From assembly GCA_028023455.1 (NCBI GenBank), contig JAQFVV010013405.1, positions 62,001 through 126,000 on the forward strand: 64,000 bases of DNA, written 5' to 3'. The notes beneath the pieces were generated by a model that worked only from the letters and a program-made list of their open reading frames with translations, was not told the origin of the DNA and did not search any database. A program made the position numbers and the translations under genes. This DNA comes from Epiperipatus broadwayi (lineage: Eukaryota; Onychophora; Udeonychophora; Euonychophora; Peripatidae). Positions within the stretch are counted from its first letter, which is position 1; every line of letters starts with the position of its first letter. Of the stretch, positions 36,301-47,312 are shown piece by piece.

Positions 36301-37885
36301 AAAAGAAAAAGAACTTAAAACCTTAGAATTAAGTTTTAAAGCAATAATAAGGTTTTGGAATATTGCACGTGATATTTTAATAGAAGAGATTGTACATTTG
36401 TGTGACGAAATGATTTAAAATGTATAGTAAAAAAATGTGTATTTGTACATGGTGTGTGGATGACGTTAATTGCTATATAAAGCTTGGGATAGGATCAATA
36501 ATTTGACTAATAATTATTATATGATCGATGATAAAACTGAACATCAAACTGTCATAAGGATTAAATTCTGTAGGATTCCATACTAACAAGAATATAATTA
36601 GAATTTTGTAATTTTGTATAATTTTACATAAAAGTAAAGATTTTATAGAAATATAAACCTGCAATTATAAGGATATAAATGTCAATAGAAAATTTTAATA
36701 GATAGAAGTTTGTGTATTAAGCTAAGCTCAAAACATGTATCTGAAGATAATAATATTGTGAAATATATATTTTTTTTTAATTATTAATGGTAAAAGGGTA
36801 AAATAAAATTAGATAATAATAATGTTAAGACATCAACGGGTAGAAATAAAAGAGTTTGTAATAAGTAAATAGGGATATCCGCTGTAAATAATGTACAAAT
36901 TGTTACTTGTTATAATGTTAATAAATTGTTATAAAATTTTATTAGTAAGCTTTGTGTCTTGGTTGTTGTTTTTCCTACACATGAAATGCATGAAATCACA
37001 ACGCACGTTTATAATTAAACATATTTAAGATTTTGCACAAAATAAATAAACATTAGAAATTTTAATAATTTATTTTATTTTATTTACATAATGAAATGAA
37101 AGAAGTATAATTAGAACAGATATTGGTCATAACTTGATTGCCACAATATTTAAGTAAAATATATGCGAACGTTACCACATAACTTTTGATTATCGGATTG
37201 ATAAATATTACCACGAAAATATTTAATACATCTAGAAAGAAAAGAGGATTGTATTACTCTATTATTGTCATTGTTATTATTAATTAGTTATTCATTACGT
37301 AGTGAACTATGACATAAAATTCCCTTATCATAGTTGACTATGGCAATATAAAATCAGTTTTAATTACAATTTATAAACCTGAGATTTAATTTAATTATTT
37401 ATTTACTTATTGATTTATCTATTTGATTTGATATGATTAGATCAATTTAATTCTATTTTATTTAATTAATTTATTTTATGTGAGCTAGATTTTGTTTTAA
37501 AAATATTAAGATATGATAAAAGTTTTAAAAGTCGTAAGAATGCTATTAGTCAATTATTTATGATAGTGTTCGTATGCCATTGGGATAGTATCTCAATGAA
37601 ATCTCGTCTTGTTCCTTTGTCATTGCTCCAGGTCTCATGGGAATAATGAAAGATATTTGTGTTGATTTATTTCATAGACACGACTAGATTTTAATAAATT
37701 CTGAGCTAGTAATTGTTTTATTTAAATCATAATGATATGTTTGATAGACTGAGCTAAAGAACCCGGAATTATTATTAATGTTAATTATTATTGACCGGAA
37801 ATAAATAAGTAACGAAAATCCGGAATAATTAGTATACTCTTGGCATGTTGTTGTTATTATTATGGAGCAAGAGAGGGAGGTTAGA
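33304..37885 (+). mobile_element. 5' LTR (about 4.58 kb)
   Basis: Aligns with 40753-45326 over its length. It differs by small indels, the clearest being about 18 extra bases near 37843 (CTTGGCATGTTGTTG). Its last two bases are GA where the 3' LTR has CA. The small reading frames inside it (for example 34342-34554 and 36473-36664 complement) are preserved in both LTRs simply because the LTRs are identical, and none shows a domain. Confidence 0.85.
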
Positions 37886-37890
37886 TAGAA

Positions 37891-38045
37891 TTTGGCGCTA
37901 CCAACGCGTGGCCCGATGTGCAGTAGGGACTACAATCGAAAAGCTATGAATATTGGCGATGTCAACGCATAGTTCGATGTGTAGTGGAGATAATAATCGA
38001 AAGAATATAAATTTATTTTCCAACGTATTGCACGATGTGTAGTTG
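37891..38045 (+). promoter_or_regulatory. PBS-like leader in three degenerate ~60 bp repeats
   Basis: TTTGGCGCTACCAACGCGTG (37891-37910) starts a unit with TGG at 37893, the expected primer-site position. A second unit starts TTGGCGATGTCAACGCATA at 37953 and a third, weaker one has CCAACGTATTG at 38020. CAACG recurs at 37902, 37963 and 38021, and CGATGTG(C/T)AGT follows in each. Confidence 0.6.
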
Positions 38046-38583
38046 AATTATATAGTTTAATATTTGAATTTAAATATGTAAAATCAGAGATTGTCAACAG
38101 ACATATTTTATAAAAATAGATCGTTTCAGATTTAATTATAGAAATAATATTTATTGTCGAAATAATTATAATTTTGCGTGGTAGATAATCTGATTATTTA
38201 GAAAAACGTATTACATTGTGGTGGTTCGTTTGACAAATAAAATTTAAAATATGCATATGTGGCTAACAATTATTAATAATTAATGTGACCATTTAAATTT
38301 GTGGAAATATTATTGAAAAATGCGTTAAGAGTGTTATGATCTGTGCAAAGTGTTTGTGAATCATGCATGTGGGAAATAATAATATGACACATATAATTTA
38401 ATTTGTTATTGTTATTATAAGTAGTTAGATAAACATAAAGGAAAATGTAGAAGGTATTGCTGTATTTGTTGTGGGTAGTGGTTAAAGGAGATAGAGAAAC
38501 TGGTAAGAGAACATTTTATGAAAAATTAATAATAGTATAGATATTGTGAGAAAATTTTGAGGAAAAATATTATAAAAGGAAAA

Positions 38584-40242
38584 ATGGATAAACAAAATAA
38601 AGATTTAGTAGAAGAAATATCTGAGTTCATAGTGGATAGCATTTGTGAGGAAGAAAGGGAAATGGAAGATACTATTAAAGTAGAAATAGATACAGATCCG
38701 GTACAAATTGTCGAGAAGGAAATAAAAGAAGAAGAAAAAATATTCACACAGGAAAGAGATAGCAATAGCTTTTTATTGTCTCAAATAGCACTAATGATAA
38801 GCAGAAATGTAGAAAAACTTAAAGAAGAAATGCAAGAAGATAATAAAAAAAATAGAGAAGAGATTAAAGAAGAGATTAAGGAAAATATAAGCAGAAATAG
38901 AGAAGAAATTAAAGAAGATATAAGCAGAAATAGAGAAGAAATTAAGGAAGAGATTAAGGAAAATATAAACAGAATTAAAGAAGAAATGCAAGAAGATAAT
39001 AAAAGAAATAGGGAAGAGTGTAATAGGAAATTTGAATATCTCCAGGAAACTATAAGTAAGAATAATAATGAAATTAAAACATGTATAAATGGTATGAATA
39101 TAAAGCTGGATGGTACTTGTAAAACCATGGAAGATTTTCAAGAGGAAACCCATAGTAAATTTAATGGGTTAGAATCCAGATTAGATAATAATGAAAAAAT
39201 TATTAGTTCTATAAAAGATGAGATAGAAAAGATAGACTATAATAACCAGGAGTTGATAAAAACTAAATTTATAGAATTTAGTGAAATAACTATAAAAGGT
39301 ATAAACAAACAAATAGAGGATTCTATTATACAATGTCAGAATAATAATAGCCAATTAAAACAAGAGTTGGATAATAACCAATTGGATATTAAAAATGAAA
39401 TATATGAAATCAAGGAAGAAATAATACAAAATAAAATAAGAGTGAAAGATGAAATGGAGAAAGAATTAGTGGATAAATTTAGTGACTTAGCAAAACAAAA
39501 TAAGAGAGATATAAAAGAGGAAGTTCAAAAAGAAGTAATGGAAAAATTAAAAGATTTAGAGATACAAAATGTAGAAGGAAAGAGTGTAAGTAAGGAAGTA
39601 TCTCATGAAACGATTATTAGTCAATCTGTTGAAATAATTAATACAGATTTAGAAAATAATCCAGAATCTATTAGTGAAAATATGGTAGATAACAAAGAAA
39701 TTGTAGAGATTGTAACTGAAGAAAATCCACAATTCATTAAGATAGTTAACAAAGATATTAACTTATGTAATGATTTGACAGTAGAGAACATAGATCAAAT
39801 TAATAGTTTTAAAAAATATTATAGCGATGATAAAAGATTTGGTAAATTTATAAAGATAAGACCAAATTATTCAGAGCAAAAGTATTTAAAGTTATTGGAA
39901 CATGAATTACCAAAAATTAGTGATAAAAGTAATAATAAATTTAAAAATAAAATAGAAGAGATGATATCTAAATGTAGTTTTAATGATAGAAATATTCATT
40001 TACAATTTAATATTTCTAAAGAAATATTATTTCAAGGGATTAGAAACTTAATACCTAATAGTGGCTTTATAAGAGAAAAATTTAATAAAAATAAAAATTT
40101 AGGTAAGATAAAAGTAAGACTGAAATGTCTAAAGCACAAGAAATTTATCACAGATTTTCTTGAGAATAATTTTAATAAAGAAAAGAAGATAGGAAAAGCT
40201 AAGGTGAAGCTTAAGGAAGGTGAGAGAAGAATTAAAATTTAG
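38584..40242 (+). CDS. Gag-like coiled-coil protein of the giant-LTR element
   Basis: 552 codons from ATG 38584 (an upstream TTG at 38557 is in frame but unlikely as a start). Residues ~1-60 are acidic. From ~65 to ~330 it is almost continuous coiled coil, including short internal repeats of RNREEIKE type at about 95-135. Residues ~330-400 are acidic and serine-rich. The last ~150 are lysine-rich and basic (ending GERRIKI), as expected of an RNA-binding tail. There is no capsid major homology region or CCHC knuckle that I can see. Position after LTR, PBS and a 680 nt leader makes gag the likely origin. An uninterrupted frame of this size in such AT-rich DNA suggests recent function. It is read from the LTR promoter. 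Confidence 0.65.
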   Translation: MDKQNKDLVEEISEFIVDSICEEEREMEDTIKVEIDTDPVQIVEKEIKEEEKIFTQERDSNSFLLSQIALMISRNVEKLKEEMQEDNKKNREEIKEEIKENISRNREEIKEDISRNREEIKEEIKENINRIKEEMQEDNKRNREECNRKFEYLQETISKNNNEIKTCINGMNIKLDGTCKTMEDFQEETHSKFNGLESRLDNNEKIISSIKDEIEKIDYNNQELIKTKFIEFSEITIKGINKQIEDSIIQCQNNNSQLKQELDNNQLDIKNEIYEIKEEIIQNKIRVKDEMEKELVDKFSDLAKQNKRDIKEEVQKEVMEKLKDLEIQNVEGKSVSKEVSHETIISQSVEIINTDLENNPESISENMVDNKEIVEIVTEENPQFIKIVNKDINLCNDLTVENIDQINSFKKYYSDDKRFGKFIKIRPNYSEQKYLKLLEHELPKISDKSNNKFKNKIEEMISKCSFNDRNIHLQFNISKEILFQGIRNLIPNSGFIREKFNKNKNLGKIKVRLKCLKHKKFITDFLENNFNKEKKIGKAKVKLKEGERRIKI

Positions 40243-40246
40243 ATTA

Positions 40247-40357
40247 AAAAAAAAAAAAAAAGAGAATACCTAATAATTAAGACAAATAATTCCTAAAAAA
40301 AAAAAAAAAAAAAAAATGTATAGTTAATAATGTAATATAACCTTATTTTTTTTTCAG
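40247..40357 (+). other. A-tract deletion scar and acceptor-like sequence
   Basis: Two long A runs (about 40245-40260 and 40296-40315) lie between the gag-like stop and the integrase fragment. T-rich sequence ending in CAG (40346-40357) immediately precedes the fragment and resembles a splice acceptor. The loss of pol probably occurred between A-rich sites. Confidence 0.4.
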
Positions 40358-40546
40358 AACAAATATAAGATTTCAAACAATAGCAACCTACAAAGAAACC
40401 AATTCAGAAAGTTTCTGGAATTGTATGAAGGTCCATACAAAATTGTGAGAAAAATAGGAGAAAATGCGTTTATCCTATCAACACCAGAAGGTGAAAAAGG
40501 AACATATAACGCACGAAGTCTAATACCATACCCATCAGAAGAGTAG
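40358..40546 (+). pseudogene. Integrase C-terminal fragment of Ty3/gypsy pol
   Basis: 62 codons then TAG at 40544-40546. The segment FRKFLELYEGPYKIVRKIG, then ENAFIL, GTYNARSLIPYP, matches the C-terminal end of arthropod-type Ty3/gypsy integrases (LYEGPY followed by G-x-NA(Y/F)xL and a final NxxxLxPY), which lies just upstream of the 3' LTR in complete elements. No catalytic D,D-35-E region remains. Without its own start codon, it would be expressed only by splicing or read-through. Confidence 0.75.
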
Positions 40547-40737
40547 GAAAATTTTACAAGTAGTAAAAATCCAAAATTGGGTATAATGTTTAAATGCTGT
40601 ATTAACCTATATGAAAAATAGTGTATTTTATTGTATTAAGTGGTAGGATGAAATTTGGTTGTAGCAAATAATAAGATAAAGAATGTTAATAAATAAAGTA
40701 GATATTAAACTGAATATTTAATTTAAAATTTTTTATT

Positions 40738-40750
40738 CGAAGGGGGAAGT
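40738..40750 (+). promoter_or_regulatory. Polypurine tract
   Basis: CGAAGGGGGAAGT ends 2 nt before the TG of the 3' LTR, the position used to prime plus-strand DNA synthesis. Confidence 0.7.
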
Positions 40751-40752
40751 TA

Positions 40753-43700
40753 TGTGCCCTTGTCTGTAGGTCATAGGTAGGATAGAAAGGTCAATTATGA
40801 AAAAAATTTTAAATTTTAAGTAATATTTAGGTGATATAAAAGTAATAATAGTTTTGTAATACAATTTTAAGCTAAAATACCTAATAGATCATAGTGTAAT
40901 AAAGTATTTTAAAAAGTAAACAGTTAAATAAAGTTTTAATATCATTGCTTATGGTTGTGAAAGCTGGCCATACAAAATAACACAGCTATAGATAGCTAAA
41001 ATTATTGTAATAATTTTAAAATAATAGTTTAAGAATTAATAGATTAAATAAATGAAATATAATTTTATAGTTAGTCAAAATTAATAGGATATATTTTTTA
41101 TTAATAAACTTTAGGATGGTGAGAGTTATATTTGGTTCTATAAGTTTCAATTTATTTTCCAAAATTTTATAAAGTACATTAGTTTTGGTGATTTAAACCG
41201 AGACATAAATAAAAAATTTATTATTTTATAAAGTAGATAGACACGTGATCGTATATTAAATGCCTTCACGCACACACACACTTGGTAGATAATAATAAAG
41301 TTTGTGAATTTAAAACTAGATATAATTGCCATCCATCATTAAAATTAAAAGTTAAAAATGTTATATATTGTCTTAATAATTATTTTAAAGATCAAAAAAT
41401 AAGTTTATCAAGCTATGATTTAATTTAATAATATTAAGTTAAAATAATATTCCAGACATTACGTCATAAATATTTATTTAAAAGTACAGTTTATTATCCC
41501 AAAATAGAATGACTAATATTGTTCGCGCTAAAAACAATTATTGACCAATCAACGGATTTAAATTGGCAAGAAAAAAATCTAAGATAGACAGAAGCGGGAG
41601 ACGGAATGTGAAAGTTGAAGAGGACGGTAACCTTTTTGAATTGCTTGTAACATCAAAGCTGAAAAAAGTAGTTTAAATTTATAAATTAATAATTATTCTA
41701 AAGTTAGTCTTTAACAGATAATATAATTTGTATCCAGAAAGATGAATTGCTAATTTTTACGTGATCTTACCGGTGGATTTATTCAAATTTGACCATTCAT
41801 ACTACAGTAAAGATGGAAATACCAAAAATAATAATTGAAATAATTATTAAAAGAAAAATGAATGAAAATTGTATAAGTTTTATTTTATACGTGCTCAACC
41901 AGAAACTAAGTCCTATAACTCTAAAAAAAAATACAAAGAAGACGCTGTGTGAAAATATAAGAAAGAAAATATTTACTATTGAGAAAATCTTATGACGAAC
42001 ATTTTGTTTTATAAATGCTTAAAACTAAGTCATATTTCTCTATGAGAAAAATCATATTATGTGTTCAAATAAATCTAAAGGAAATGAGGAAGAAAAATAT
42101 GTTATATTAAAGGAAAACATTATTTAAAAATATAATTTCCAAAAGTAAAAAAAAAACAGAAGAAAAGCCATAGTCCTGTATAAAAATGCTATATGAATTT
42201 ACCAAGAGGAACTTGGATTTTTATCTTATCATAGAAAAGAGGAAAAGATATTTAAATGGAAGAAATATTGTTTAAACAGATATAAAATTAATCACTAAAA
42301 GGAGAAAATGGATCCAGGGAAATCAAGAAAAATTTATTGAATTTTTAAAATAAAGTACAAGATGCATCGAGGGAAAACCAAGCGCGCGGGGGAAAAAGCT
42401 AGCAGACTATGTAATGGAGATCTCAAGAATAAGTGGGAAAATATGAAGAAAACTAAGGATCATCGTCTAAGAAGAATTAATAAACATAATTAAAATTTTA
42501 AAATAGAACATTAAAGGACTGCAGAAAATAAAGTATATTTTTTTATTTAGCTTTGCCAGGAACGATTTTCCAAGCGAGTGCAACAAAGATGTATCGTAAA
42601 TATAGTTTTAATTATTTTTTTTATTGTATTTAAAGTATAAAATTTGAATTAGCTTAGGGAAACATATAAACATAAATTTTATAATAGTTATATTTAAAAA
42701 TATGAGTTAATGGAATGAGAGAAATATTAATAAAATAAAAATGTGTGTATGGAAAATTTTAAATACCTACTAGAAGTCCTGGAATGGAGAAGTTTACAAA
42801 TACGATCCAGAGGATAGAGATCGTTGGTAATTTTAATATTATTGGTAATATGTAATGTAATTTTTTTTTATAGGTCATCTATTAATGAATGAGGTATGAA
42901 CGATGTTAAAAGTTATAAGTACACATTTATTCAACATCAAACATATTTGAGAGAGTAGTAAAACTTTAAAATGTGCATGCAATAAATAATTTAAAATAAT
43001 TAATAATAAGTAACATATTAATTATGTGATTCTTTTGAATTTTATATTGAAAATATCTAAATAGTTTAGAACAATAGAGATAGAAATGTACGAGAAGTAT
43101 AGTAAAGAATTTTCTTAAGAATAGCTGTATAGTTATATTAAAAATGAATTTTATTATTATTAGCAAAGTAGACAAAGAATTTGTCGATGTAATGTAGAGA
43201 TGAATCTGAAGAAATCAATCAGATAGTGACTTGGGAGTACTGATGTCAAAGGAAACCAAGAGGATGTTTTATTGAAATATAAGGAATGAAATATGGGGAT
43301 CATAATAATTTGTGTGACCTCAGTATAGATAACTTTGCCCTATAACTGAGCACATATATTCTGGACAGTGTCTTTACATATCTTTGAAACTTTCTGATGT
43401 GATGAAGCTGAAGAAATAGCTTTAGCATCCTTCCAATATTAGAGGCAGATAGACAGATAAAAGTCACTCCTCTATGGCGTCCTTAAATTCACTGTGCCAT
43501 GATTGTCTAAGTTTTATAAAGGATAATATCTTGTTTATTTTGATCCAATGCATCTATATCTTCGCTATCTTGATTTCATGAAAATACATCGTCAGGGAGA
43601 TAATTTTATAGAAATGATACATAAGATAGAAAGGAAGCTAGATAGTAGTTAGGTAAGAATAGTTGTTTACTAGAGTAAAGTAGAATTGTATAAGTCCAAA

Positions 43701-45326
43701 GTGAAAGTATAAGTATTATAAAAGATGGAGAATCATATGATGTAATTTAAAGGAAAAAAGAACTTAAAACCTTAGAATTAAGTTTTAAAGCAATAATAAG
43801 GTTTTGTAATATTGCACGTGATATTTTAATAGAAGAGATTGTACAATTGTGTGACGAAATGATTTAAAAGGTATAATAAAAAAATGTGTATTTGTACATG
43901 GTGTGTGGATGACGTTAATTGCTATATAAAGCTTGGGATAGGATCAATAATTTGACTAATAATTATTATATGATCGATGATAAAACTGAACATCAAACTG
44001 TCATAAGGATTAAATTCTGTAGGATTCCATACTAACAAGAATATAATTAGAATTTTGTAATTTTGTATAATTTTACATAAAAGTAAAGATTTTATAGAAA
44101 TATAAACCTGCAATTATAAGGATATAAATGTCAATAGAAAATTTTAATAGATAGAAGTTTGTGTATTAAGCTAAGCTCAAAACATGTATCTGAAGATAAT
44201 AATATTGTGAAATATATTTTTTTGTAATTATTAATGGTAAAAGGGTAAAATAAAAATTAGATAATAATAATGTTAAGACATCAACGGGTAGAAATAAAAG
44301 AGTTTGTAATAAGTAAATAGGGATATCCGCTGTAAATAATGTACAAATTGTTACTTGTTATAATGTTAATAAATTGTTATAAAATTTTATTAGTAAGCTT
44401 TGTGTCTTGGTTGTTGTTTTTCCTACACATGAAATGCATGAAATCACAACGCACGTTTATAATTAAACATATTTAAGATTTTGCACAAAATAAATAAACA
44501 TTAGAAATTTTAATAATTTCTTTTTTTTTTTTTTTTTTACATAATGAAGTGAAAGAAGTATAATTAGAACAGATATTGGTCATAACTTGATTGCCACAAT
44601 ACTTAAAAAAAAAAAAATATATGCGAACGTTGCCACAAAACTTTTGATTATCGGATTGATAAATATTACCACGAAAATATTTAATACATCTAGAAAGAAA
44701 AGAGGATTGTATTACTCTATTATTGTCATTGTTATTATTAATTAGTTATTCATTACGTAGTGAACTATGACATAAAATTCCCTTATCATAGTTGACTATG
44801 GCAATATAAAATCAGTTTTAATTACAATTTATAAACCTGAGATTTAATTTAATTATTTATTTACTTATTGATTTATCTATTTGATTTGACATGATTAGAT
44901 CAATTTAATTCTATTTTATTTAATTAATTTATTTTATGTGAGCTAGATTTTGTTTTAAAAATATTAAGATATGATAAACGTTTTAAAAGTCGTAAGAATG
45001 CTATTAGTCAATTATTTATGATAGTGTTCGTATGCCATTGGGATAGTATCTCAATGAAATCTCGTCTTGTACCTTTGTCATTGCTCCAGGTCTCATGGGA
45101 ATAATGAAAGATATTTGTGTTGATTTATTTCATAGACACGATTAGATTTTATAAAATTCTGAGCTAGTAATTGTTTTATTTAAATCATAATGATATGTTT
45201 GATAGACTGAGCTAAAGAACCCGGAATTATTATTAATGTTAATTATTATTGACCGGAAATAAATAAGTAACGAAAATCCGGAATAATTAGTATAATCTTA
45301 TTATGGAGCAAGAGAGGGAGGTTACA
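40753..45326 (+). mobile_element. 3' LTR (about 4.57 kb)
   Basis: Begins TGTGCCCTTGTCTGTAGGTC and ends GGAGGTTACA, then ATAT, which equals the four bases before the 5' LTR. Confidence 0.85.
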
Positions 45327-45502
45327 ATATATATTGTAACCGTCCCTCTATGACTAAAGATTAAGAATATAAGTATAAAAATAAATGTTAAACTATTATT
45401 TTTTTACAACCAACTAAACTAACACGAGACAATAAATCTAAAGAAGGTTACAAAGTTTCACGGAAGATAATAACTTCTAGTTAAGCTAGTCTTAAAATCC
45501 AC

Positions 45503-46088
45503 AAACAAAATATTTGTAAATAAATCAATTATTTTATATAGCGCGAAGTTTTATAAACTGTAATAGCTAAACAGCATTAAGCTGTTGCACATGCGCTTTG
45601 CAGATTTTAACTATAAATGACTGAATACAAACACTTCAAACACATGATAACGTCCCAACATGTGTTTGAAGTGTTTGTATTCAGTCATTTATAGTTAAAA
45701 TCTGCAAAGCGCATGTGCAACAGCTTAATGCTGTTTAGCTATTACAGTTTATAAAACTTCGCGCTATATAAAATAATTGATTTATTTACATATATTTAAT
45801 TTCAAATAATAATGATGTATCGTAAATTCTAGTAATTTTCACCAGCGTCATTCATTCAAGCATGTAAAAGTAATTTAAAGTGATTATTTAATATCTTCAC
45901 GCTTTCACTTTCAGACACTTAAGATTTGCCCATACAAAAGAGTTTGGGTTCGAAAAGATAGATGGCATGGCCATTCTATCTTTTCCCAAAAACGTTATCA
46001 TGTGTTTGAAGTGTTTGTATTCAGTCATTTATAGTTAAAATCTGCAAAGCGCATGTGCAACAGCTTAATGCTGTTTAAACAAAATATT
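45503..46088. mobile_element. Foldback insertion with 12 bp target duplication
   Basis: AAACAAAATATT is at 45503-45514 and 46077-46088. Between them, a 132 nt arm (45515-45646), a 12 nt loop and its complement (45659-45790) form a near-perfect hairpin starting exactly at the duplication. A ~200 nt spacer and a third, sense, partial copy (45994-46076) follow. The repeat period of sense copies is 340 bp (CATGTG at 45659 and 45999). The order is inverted unit, unit, truncated unit. No open reading frame and no hammerhead core were found. Confidence 0.8.
45942..45993. repeat. Hairpin in the spacer of the foldback insertion
   Basis: GTTTGGG-TTCG-AAAAGATAGATGGC pairs with GCCATTCTATCTTTT-CCCAAAAAC around ATG. 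The left arm has an extra TTCG. Confidence 0.6.
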
Positions 46089-47245
46089 ATGAAATAAATT
46101 TAATATTTGTCAAACCAATAAATAATTAATAATATGGTCTATGGAATGAATACGAAGTTAAAATGATGAATTAAGTAATAAATAAATTAGGATGTAGATG
46201 ACTAAATGAATGGCGAAAATAAGTAATAATTAAATAATAAAATCCTAAGAATGAAGAGAAAAGAAAGAAGATGTGTTAGAATAATGAATGATTAAGATAG
46301 TACTAGAATAAGAGCTAACAAATGATTAAAATGATAATAGTGTAAAAGCCAGTGAAAGGGTGAATCAATTGTGATAATGAATTAAGATCAAATGAGGTTG
46401 AAAAAATAAAATAAAGATCAAGATGAACTAGAAGAACAATGTTGATGATGGAGAATGAGATCTTGAACTATAAACAAATATTGTATTAAGCGATAGTAAC
46501 ATAAATTAAAATAAAATAGGGATTCCAAGCTTGATAAACCAAAATATTCACCATAAAGTAAAAAAAAAAAGCTATAAGTTTAAGACAAAAGAAGAAATTT
46601 ACACATTAAAGCTATGGTGACTTTAATAAAACTGCGAAAATTAGATAACTCAAATCCAAGTACAATAAATACTCTAGGTATGAAAATTTACTCTAAATTC
46701 AAATTTACACTGTGAATTAGTAACTCGTTTTTCTCAGGGTTCAAATAACTTAAATCTTATTATTTTATAAGATATACTTAGGTCAGTGAGAGATTTTGCC
46801 ACTACCAAAATATAGCAAACAAAACAGCTTTTAATACAAATAGAATTAACAAACAATATTTGGCAATTCCAGATAAACTTTATAAACTCCATAATATTAT
46901 AAACTTTAAGCTTCAAGTAATACAAATAAACTTTTAGTAACTAAACACAATAATTTACCAACTTTCTTTTATCAAATAACTATGAGCAATGTGGTCAAGA
47001 TCGGTGAATGATATATCTGATGGTTTAAATGGACAGGTTAAATAAAAATTAAGCATTTTATCTTTTAATATTATTTAAAATAACATATGCAATCTAGGTT
47101 AACAATATTTTGATCACTAAATGATGATGCATTAAATGTACTTTTAAAATATAAGGGTTTAACAAAATTATTATAATAAATCAATGTCATCAAATATACC
47201 ATTTTGATTGATAATGACTTCAATATAATGAGATAATGTATCGAT

Positions 47246-47248
47246 AGA

Positions 47249-47292
<44 letters not shown>

Positions 47293-47312
47293 TGATGATG
47301 ATGATGATGATG
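47246..47312. repeat. AAT then GAT microsatellite
   Basis: About 14 AAT units running into 8 GAT units, at the edge of the D copy. Confidence 0.9.

Larger units (their letters stand above)
33304..45326 (+). mobile_element. 12 kb Ty3/gypsy-like element with giant LTRs, pol mostly deleted
   Basis: Two direct repeats of 4.6 kb (33304-37885 and 40753-45326) flank 2.9 kb of internal sequence. Starts TGTGCCC, ends GGTTACA. A PBS-like sequence sits 7 nt inside the left repeat and a polypurine tract (GAAGGGGGAAG) just before the right repeat. Inside are an intact coiled-coil ORF and the final 62 codons of an integrase. The two LTRs are nearly identical by eye (for example one substitution in the first ~280 bases), implying recent insertion. 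Lacking protease, RT, RNase H and most integrase, it must have moved with proteins supplied in trans. Confidence 0.85.
45335..47245 (-). mobile_element. Family D solo-LTR-like repeat, minus copy (interrupted)
   Basis: Inverted copy of 22235-23638; on the minus strand it ends GAGGGACGGTTACA at 45335. Removing the 562 bp insertion at 45515-46076 leaves about 1.35 kb, matching the plus copy. It sits 8 bp from the end of the 12 kb element, so the two similar LTR ends face each other across ATATATAT. Confidence 0.65.

Noticed and set aside
38526-39153. Minus-strand Ser/Leu/Phe-rich frames opposite the 552-codon ORF
   Set aside because: Shadows of the Glu/Lys/Ile-rich coding strand.
45536-46076. 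Hammerhead core in the 45.5 kb foldback element
   Set aside because: No CTGANGA box paired with GAAA in either orientation; the GTTCGAAAAG segment belongs to a plain hairpin.
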